Positions 57,395 to 64,000 of a DNA stretch of 64,000 nucleotides are shown here, piece by piece. This stretch comes from Acanthaster planci. Lineage: Eukaryota > Echinodermata > Asteroidea > Valvatida > Acanthasteridae. The stretch lies in NCBI RefSeq assembly GCF_001949145.1, contig NW_019091720.1:130765-194764 (forward strand), read 5' to 3'. The position numbers and the translations under genes were made by a program. The notes under the pieces are model-generated. The model searched no databases. It saw only the letters and a program-made list of their open reading frames with translations, and was not told the origin of the DNA. The stretch's first letter is position 1, and each line of letters begins with the position of its first letter.

Positions 57395-58010
57395 CTGGTC
57401 TCGATTTTGTTAATTAATAGTGTTCATTACTCTGAGTCCAGGTTGATTTTTGTTTTACAATACCGTTTTTGTGCTGTAGTAGAGAATAAACACCACTGTT
57501 GGCATGGCAGATCGGCACTTCTACATAAGAAGTTGAAAATACATTGTAGACAGATTGGTTGTTTTTAATATAGGTGGGCTGTGCTTCATCGAAGCAGAAA
57601 ATACTAGGCTTATGAACTCCATTTTTCGGTCATTTTTCTGTCATGATGCGTTTCCATTGCTATGCACAAAGCACGCACATTACATTCATAACCTGCATCA
57701 TGTGACCATGTACATGTACACACGTGGAGAGCAGGAGAGGGGTACTTTCCTTCGCAAAATATCAAATAAGTATATACTTTATAAATACCCTACATTCTTC
57801 TAGTGTTCACTTTACTTGGAGTTTCAATGAGATTTGTTAAACTAGTCCATATTGTTCACAAACTAACAAAAATATAAAGCGCAGGAACCACACATGGTTG
57901 AAACAAAAATATTTTGGTGCTTTCCAAAATTACTATACATCTCCCTGGCAGAAATCCATCTTTGAAATAGAAACCAGCCTTGTCCATAAATTATGTATGT
58001 TTCAACAATG
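57395..58010 (+). repeat. Left arm of a large imperfect inverted repeat
   Basis: Pairs with the reverse complement of 59240-59850. Matching landmarks are CGATTTTGTT, TAGTAGAGAATAAACACC, CAGTGGTGTTTATTCTCTAC (on the other arm), TTTCGGTCATTTTTCTGTCA, GCGTTTCCATTGCTATGCAC, AAACTAGTCCATATTGTTCA and TTTTGGTGCTTTCC. Identity is roughly three quarters by eye. No gene is recognised in the arms. Confidence 0.7.
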
Positions 58011-59239
58011 CTCATGATCGAAAAAATGTGCACGCATAGATGCTTGGGGCATTAGAAATACTTGTTTTCATTTATTTTTGTATAAACAAATTTCTCAACA
58101 CGTAGGCGGATGGAAAATATCGGTAGGCTTATGTGACTAGCAGTTGGACTTTTAGCAGAACACTTTCCCAAAACTTTGTACTATGGAAAAACTTATTAAT
58201 GAAGTTAAAGACTGGGAAATATATGTACATGCATTGATTTTGTGCACATAGTAGTCCTTCAGAGTCAAGAGAAGGTGGAGAAAGAGCAAGCTTTATTTTT
58301 ATCCCGGATCGGACCACATCCACAAAGTAGCTGCACTCTTTAAGTCTAATACTTCATGCTAGACAAGGCACCCTAGCAGGCTGGGTCACAATAGCAACAG
58401 TGTATCTGGGCAACAAACATGTGACATGGTTGGGAATGTTTACAGGGTCCACCAATAATGGCTTGGCTTACAAAGAAGCCACATATTTAATTGGCTAAGA
58501 AATTGTCACCGACAGGTGGCGATGTCTTTCAAAAATGTAGTGACTTTTTCTAAACCAGGTGACCCAAAGGTGTTTGCAAAATCCTAACAGTATACATGTA
58601 CATGTACACTGTCTACCGGGACAATAGCGCTGTCAATCACTCCTGGGAAAAAAATTCGCTTCATTTTTTTTTTCTCGGAAAATTCAGAGCTACAAGAAAA
58701 TAATACTCCTCCCCCACTTTTGGCTAAAGGGTATGCGAGTAAGAGAGAGTGACACTGAAACAACCTATTAAATATAATTTCAAAATCCTGCACAGCGTTA
58801 AGTGAGCTGATCTGATCAGGATTTCGCTCAATATCAGGGGTAGTTTATATGGTCCATAATGTACTATAGAACCGATAAAAATAACATCAGGAAACTTTCC
58901 TGGCTTTTTGGCAGGGCTGCACAGCTCACACACATTTCCGAGAGAACGAACAAGTCCACTTATCTGGTTGCAAACTTTGGTGGGCAAATGAAATAAATAC
59001 TGCAAAAAAATACAAAGGATTTTGAGACAATGGTCAATTTTATCGTTTTACTTGCATTGGCTCAACTCACGTGTAATGAAGGAAACCAGTCTAGAGAGAC
59101 TGAATAGAATAGTGCACCGTTCACACCACAAATCGTGTGGTGAGTCTGTTCATTTTCATATTTTAGAGTTGTACGTGTACAATCCATGTTGTTTATTATT
59201 TCACTGGTCTTTTGGTAACTGCTTCGGAAAAAAAAACCT

Positions 59240-59850
59240 ACTGCATGACCGACAGTATATGTCTTATACATGGGCAAGGTCCTTTTGTTATTTATGTAAT
59301 ATAAACGCAGGTGCAAAAAAATCCTCTTCAGAAAGCACCAAACATTTTGTTTCGACCATGTCCAGTTCTTGGTGCAATGTTGCAAGACTGCGCTTTATAA
59401 ATTTCTTTGTTATCTTGTGAACAATATGGACTAGTTCAAACAAATTTTGAACTTTCTTTCACGAAGTACATGTATTTCTCTCTTACTCTCCACATGTGTA
59501 CATGTACATGCTCACATGATACAGGTTTGGAATGTAATGTGCGTGCTTTGTGCATAGCAATGGAAACGCAACATGACAGAAAAATGCCCAAAAAAACTGG
59601 AGTTCATAAGCCCGGATTTTTTGCCTTGATGAAGCACGGCCCACCTACATGTACATGTACATGTATAGTAAAAACAATCACTCCGTATGCAATGTATTTT
59701 CTGAATTCTTTTAAGTGCCGCTCTGCCATGCAAACAGTGGTGTTTATTCTCTACTTCAACAAAGAGGGTGTTGTAACAAGAAAATCAATATGGTGTCAAG
59801 ATCACTATTAATGAAATCAAGTCAACAAAATCGAACAGATTATTACCATC
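59240..59850 (-). repeat. Right arm of a large imperfect inverted repeat
   Basis: Reverse-complement partner of 57395-58010. The 1.2 kb between the arms is unrelated to either and shows no recognised gene. Confidence 0.7.
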
Positions 59851-60736
59851 ATTTTATTACATAAATGTGGAGGTTGACTGATTTTGGTCACTTGCAATTT
59901 ACATTGTAAATAGGCATATTCAACAAGCTTGCTTGAGTTTTAGGAAGCCTGGCAGGGTTCGGTGTTTGTAAAAAAAACATGAACACAACTATTTTATTTG
60001 GCAGAAAAAGACGAACAAAAATGTTTAGGCCTAACAGGCAAAATAGTTTCATAGGCCACATTTGAGAGTGTAAGATCAGATCACAGTTTTCTTCATCCTT
60101 AACTAGTAAAAACCTACACCACTTGCATGTACATTTTATACACGAGGGAAATGACCAATAACTCATTGGTTTCTAAAGGTCCCCTGACTCTTCTGGGTCA
60201 ATGCTCAGATAAGATAACCGAGTCAGCCCACCATGAGTAAAGGTAAAATACCAACAAAATAACCAAACTTCGGCAAAACACTCGTCCGCATAATTATCTG
60301 AAGCATCGGATTCATACACATACATATAGAGACTAATTGACCAATTGAAATGGTCGTTACATACATGTACATGTGGCCATCGCCTGTGCAAGCCCAGTTA
60401 CTCCATGTAAAAATTCAACGATGTTAACTCATTTATAGACAAACAAATCATTCTTTTGGAAAGTTTGACTTGCCATTGAAAATACTTTATTAAGTGTGTC
60501 GTAGTGGGGTTTTGGGGAGGAGGGAACATTTAAAAACGAAAGTAGACGGGGTCGCCAAAATGGAGAATTTCAGAGGGGCATGGGTACAGTGTCTGGGTAA
60601 AAACCAAAAACAGAATCGTCTGCTGCCCCGAGCGTAAAGCAGCATATAAAATGTTTGCCTTCTGTAAAACTGTTGACCTATTGGTTTGTGTATGTATGCA
60701 TGTACGTAGTCACTGTGTCTATCAATATTCATACAT

Positions 60737-60894
60737 TGTAACACACGCATGCGTGGATTAGAGCATTAAAAAGTTGGGTCAGACCAGTTTTGAAAATTAA
60801 ACGAAGACACCTCACAATCGCAGATCAATTGATGGAGTGGACGTCCTAATTATTCCACTAGCGTGTACTTTGTCCTAATTAGCGGGACATAACA
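60737..60894 (+). repeat. Probable 5' LTR of a Ty3/Gypsy element
   Basis: The stretch starts TGTAACACAC and ends GGGACATAACA, five bases before the primer binding site. TG...CA ends and position fit a short LTR (158 bp). The left boundary is a guess because the 3' LTR is outside the window. Confidence 0.45.
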
Positions 60895-60899
60895 ATTTC

Positions 60900-60917
60900 T
60901 GGCGACGAGGATGGGAT
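60900..60917 (+). promoter_or_regulatory. Primer binding site for tRNA-Ser
   Basis: TGGCGACGAGGATGGGAT is complementary to the 3' end, with CCA, of animal tRNA-Ser(GCT) as I know it, over 18 nt. A TGG-starting site just after a CA-ending LTR is the standard place where minus-strand DNA synthesis is primed. Confidence 0.75.
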
Positions 60918-62010
60918 ACAGCCAAGTTCGGTAGGTCTCCGAGAACATGTGGATAATTGTCGGCAGTGTCGGGCAGGCCCACAGTAGACTATTCACGCCA
61001 TTGTTCGTGTACGCAATGTACACGCGTTAGAACGAGCATCCGTCGTGCCATGTCCCACCACGCCACTACACTACCACAAGCATGCGTCCGGACAGTCAGT
61101 TGCCGTAAGTGCTTGAAGTGTAACAACTTTTAGCGGAGAGCTGTTCCATTGATTGTGCGCGCTACACGTCAATTGCATGTACATGTGCGAGATCTTTACG
61201 CGTGCACTGTTCAGTGCCAGAGCAATAAGCACAACAGCGGGAAGAGCCATTTGAGTTGGAGAGATCGCGCCACACCCTGCAACAGCTGCCGAGTGAATGG
61301 AGTGCAGTGGTGGTCCAGAGCCAAGGAACTTGTCGCCTTAGTAATGCAGCCCCAGACAGTGGAGTTGTTTTGGAGCCTCAGCTGATAAAAGCGGGGATCG
61401 TGAAGTTTCGCCCAGAACTGGCCAAGGATTTATGCAACGCTTTGACAGGACTTGGCTTTACCAGTCCAAGACAGCGCACCATCGCCGATCGCCCACCGGT
61501 ACGCCCTGTTCATCTGATCGGACTTCACTCACGAAGCCTTGCCCCCCGTGCAGCGCCACACCGCCCAGTTTGTCGCTGGCAGAAGCGTGGACAACGCCCG
61601 TTGGATTCCTCAGGAACCATTTCCCCGTCTAGCACCGCACCGCTCAGTGTTGTCAGCGTCAACCCCACCCAGCCGATGCTCCGCGGACTCATTGAACAGT
61701 TGATAGGATTGCGGACTTGAACTTAACATGCTTAATCATTTTTAATGAATCGTGGGACATGTCAATGGTACGTGATCGCTGAACTTTATGAACATTAACT
61801 ATCACTTTATGGGCTTATTGTTGTGAGTATTGTTGTATTGAATTTTCCTAAACCATAGGCCTACCTGGAAACAAAGTTACCGTTGCATTGATTCATTGCC
61901 AAGTCGGTAAAAAGTTGCTGGCTTGATTTCAAATTGTATTTGTGGCCTACATTTTAGAAATATTCAGTGTACCAGTTTACTGTTCTGTTACGTGGTTTTG
62001 TTATTGCTAT
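60918..62010 (+). other. Gypsy element leader region
   Basis: Sequence between the primer site and gag. It holds a 154-codon ORF (61256-61720) with no recognised domain, rich in Pro, Arg and Ser. It may be spurious or a decayed leader ORF. A GC-rich first half gives way to AT-rich sequence after 61730. Confidence 0.4.
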
Positions 62011-62340
62011 GACAAACATGTTACAAATCAGTTTTACTGTGTAGTTTGGTTACTGCCCAAACTAGTTGCCACATATTTTATGCCAATGTTGATAGTTACA
62101 AACAGTTTTGCTATTGTAATGGTGTTGTTTGGTTACTGCCCAAACTAGTTACCACACGTTTTATGCCAGTGTTAATTGTGAAATCAGTTTCACTATATGG
62201 TAATGGTGTTGTCGGTTTACTGCCCAAGCTAGTTGCCACATATTGTATGTAAGTGGTAGTTGCTACAAAGCATTTGGCTATATTGTAACGGTGTTGTTTG
62301 ATTACTGCCCAAACTGTATTTAGTTGCCATATATTGTGTC
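62010..62340 (+). repeat. 84-bp tandem repeat, four units, upstream of gag
   Basis: The marker TTACTGCCCAA(A/G)CT recurs at 62050, 62133, 62217 and 62302 (83-85 bp apart), each after GGTGTTGT or TGTAGT and before AGTTGCCACATATT-like sequence. The array ends 33 bp before the gag ATG. Confidence 0.9.
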
Positions 62341-62372
62341 AAGTTGTGTTTGACTGGGTATCATTGGGCAAT

Positions 62373-63728
62373 ATGGCCAGTACAGTAAGCGGTGTGATAG
62401 GTGTTGTACCTGCTTTTGATTCTAGCCAGATTGAAGAATGGATCGAATTACTTGAGGCTTGGCTGGAGTCCAATAAGGTTGTAGAGGAGGAAAGGAAGCG
62501 CTCAGTGTTATTTACGAGTTTGGGTAGCAAGGGTTATCACACCTTGCGAGCTCTATTGCAGCCTAATAAGCCTACCGATAAGTCGTACAAAGAATGTGTA
62601 GATTTGCTGAAAAGCCACTATGCACCTAAACCTAGCGAGATTGTGTTGAGGTATAGATTTTATACTAGAATCCAGAAGCCAGGTGAGACTGTGCCACAGT
62701 TCATTGCTGGTCTTCGCCAGCTAAGTGAGAATTGTAATTTTGCAGAGTTGAATAATATGTTACGTGACAGGCTTGTGGTCGGTTGTCGAGAACCAGCTAT
62801 CCAGCGGAAGCTGCTTAGTGATACCAGCCTCACATTTGAGAAGGCCCTGAACATGGCTACCGCCATGGAAATGGCCAGCAAGGATGTGGAGAAGATTATG
62901 GAAATTAGCCAACCAGAGAGTCAGCCAGCAGATCCAAAGGTCAACAAAATGCAGTTTTCATGGAAACCAAAGCCGAAGTTTGCCCGTAAACCACCAAGCG
63001 GTGCCAAAGGCAATCGTCAGTCTGATGACAGTGCTAAAGCGGCCAGCCAAAGCTTCAACCAGCAGAAGTGTTGGTGTTGTGGTGCCACACATACCTCAGA
63101 TGCATGCTTATTTAAATCAGAAAAATGCCACAAGTGCCATCGTACGGGTCACACAAAGAGCCAGTGTGACAAGGTGCAAGAGTTTAATCGGCGCCAGCAG
63201 CGGAAAGGGCCGAAGGCTCATCACCTAGAAGATGAGGAACACCGGGAGGATGAAGCCGCAGCCACAATATTGAGTCACATGGACGTACCAGCGGTTCAGC
63301 TACTGAAGTGTAAACCCTATAATGTGACCATGAATGTCAACGGTAAGGAAATCAACATGGAGCTTGACACGGGAAACCCGTGGTCCATTGTGTCTTTGGG
63401 GACATTTACCCGAATCGGGAATCCTGATGAAATTCAGCCTTGCAATCCCCGTTTGACAACATACACCGGTGATAGAGTTCCAATCGTCGGTGAGGCCATA
63501 GTGAAGGTGAAGCATTTGTCGTCACACCTGACAAAGCCTTTGCCACTCCTTGTCATGCAGAATGGAGTGAGCCTCTTGGGACGGGAGTGGATAGAATGCT
63601 TCCCATCAGCATTGGCCAATGTCCTTCAAGCCAAGCCGCCAAGCAGCTCAAGACTGAATGCAGTTGACATGGATACTGAAGCCCAATTGAAGGACATATT
63701 GCAAGCCGCACCACCAGATGGCACATGA
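62373..63728 (+). CDS. Ty3/Gypsy gag-protease polyprotein (451 aa)
   Basis: The first ATG that opens a plausible gag is 62373 (MASTVSGVIGVVPAFDSSQI). The frame is open 25 codons upstream but passes through the tandem repeat, so I chose this Met. Residues 1-200 form the capsid-type region (IEEWIELLEAWLE; DLLKSHYAPKP; LRYRFYTRIQKPGETVPQFI AGL). Two CCHC-type zinc knuckles follow at about residue 233 (CWCCGATHTSDAC) and residue 252 (CHKCHRTGHTKSQC). A retropepsin-like protease has its DTG at residue 332 (MELDTGNPWSIVS) and LLGREWI near its end. Gag packages the RNA and the protease matures it. The ORF is intact but stops just after a deletion junction. Confidence 0.92.
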   Translation: MASTVSGVIGVVPAFDSSQIEEWIELLEAWLESNKVVEEERKRSVLFTSLGSKGYHTLRALLQPNKPTDKSYKECVDLLKSHYAPKPSEIVLRYRFYTRIQKPGETVPQFIAGLRQLSENCNFAELNNMLRDRLVVGCREPAIQRKLLSDTSLTFEKALNMATAMEMASKDVEKIMEISQPESQPADPKVNKMQFSWKPKPKFARKPPSGAKGNRQSDDSAKAASQSFNQQKCWCCGATHTSDACLFKSEKCHKCHRTGHTKSQCDKVQEFNRRQQRKGPKAHHLEDEEHREDEAAATILSHMDVPAVQLLKCKPYNVTMNVNGKEINMELDTGNPWSIVSLGTFTRIGNPDEIQPCNPRLTTYTGDRVPIVGEAIVKVKHLSSHLTKPLPLLVMQNGVSLLGREWIECFPSALANVLQAKPPSSSRLNAVDMDTEAQLKDILQAAPPDGT

Positions 63729-64000
63729 TACTCTCAGCATATGAGTACGACATAATCCATAAGGAGGGTAAAAAGCATCAAAATGCCGATGCCCTTTCAC
63801 GCTTACCTATAACAGGAAGTGGAGAAGCCTGGTGCTCAGATGAGATGGTAGGAGGGTCTGACAAATGCCGAATCAACCTAATTGAAGATGTAGATACTCA
63901 ACCAGTGACTGCGGAAGAAATACGGCGTCTAACGGGCAAGGACCAAGTGTTGTCCAGAGTGAGGAACTACCTACAACAGGGTTGGCCTGAGAAGAAGAAA
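63711..64000 (+). pseudogene. Ty3/Gypsy RNase H tail and connector, partial
   Basis: In the frame of AGA at 63716 the translation reads RWHMILSAYEYDIIHKEGKK, HQNADALSRLPI, then VTAEEIRRLTGKDQVLSRVR NYLQQGW to the window end. The AYEYDI...NADALSR motif is the C-terminus of Gypsy RNase H and the rest leads toward integrase. It follows the protease with no reverse transcriptase between and in another frame, so an internal deletion has removed RT and most of RNase H. Integrase, if present, is beyond 64000. Confidence 0.9.

Noticed and set aside
58300-58330. Possible upstream AGA exon
   Set aside because: No reading frame there matches the missing N-terminal AGA segments, and no flanking splice pair was found.
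61256-61720. 154-codon ORF between primer site and gag
   Set aside because: Low-complexity Pro/Arg/Ser-rich translation without gag motifs, and the true gag is downstream. Mentioned only as part of the leader.

Overview
This is a eukaryotic window from a metazoan, most likely a marine invertebrate. The evidence is spliced exons with GT-AG borders, AT-rich introns, three runs of N, and a repeat load dominated by tyrosine-recombinase (YR) retroelements of the DIRS and Ngaro type. The self-complementary word TACATG is very common. The phylum cannot be settled from this sequence alone.

One host gene is recognisable. It is N(4)-(beta-N-acetylglucosaminyl)-L-asparaginase (aspartylglucosaminidase, AGA), on the minus strand. 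Five internal coding exons are seen, in transcription order: 51568-51680, 22848-22908, 17997-18048, 3881-4071 and 2650-2757. Their phases join perfectly (525 nt, 175 codons) and include the autocatalytic HDT site. The first exons must lie beyond 64000 and the last beyond position 1. AGA therefore spans more than 49 kb, and nearly everything else between 2.6 and 51.6 kb is intronic repeat.

Repeats from left to right: a SINE-like copy (4.56-4.78 kb); a hAT element with an exact 8-bp target duplication (6.45-8.13 kb); DIRS fragments on both strands (9.3-16.2 kb); an inverted pair of tRNA-like units (20.1-20.6 kb); two copies of a small hAT-type MITE (12.6 and 23.8 kb); a TTAA-flanked element (24.3-24.85 kb); foldback MITEs (25.7 and 34.2 kb); another DIRS relic (29.5-32 kb); a 2.55-kb element with CACTATGAA termini (34.6-37.2 kb); and a tRNA-Ser relic beside a hairpin (42.5-42.7 kb). 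An Ngaro-like element follows (43.2-46.1 kb), then a second YR fragment, another DIRS relic (48.4-49.2 kb), a 306-bp near-identical copy of the Ngaro gag and a truncated second hAT copy (49.2-50.5 kb).

Upstream of AGA exon 51568-51680 lie an array of seven short partly palindromic motifs (52.36-52.72 kb), a minus-strand YR plus SGNH-hydrolase pair (53.0-54.6 kb), a different, Crypton-like YR pseudogene on the plus strand (54.7-55.6 kb), and a long imperfect inverted repeat (57.4-59.85 kb). The window ends in a Ty3/Gypsy element with a tRNA-Ser primer site, an intact gag-protease ORF and an internal deletion that removed the reverse transcriptase.

Almost every mobile-element gene carries visible lesions. 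The gag-protease ORF of the Gypsy element is the only long intact one. No complete new system was found. The most unexplained structures are the motif array at 52.4-52.7 kb, the inverted tRNA-like pair at 20.1-20.6 kb and the large inverted repeat at 57.4-59.85 kb.
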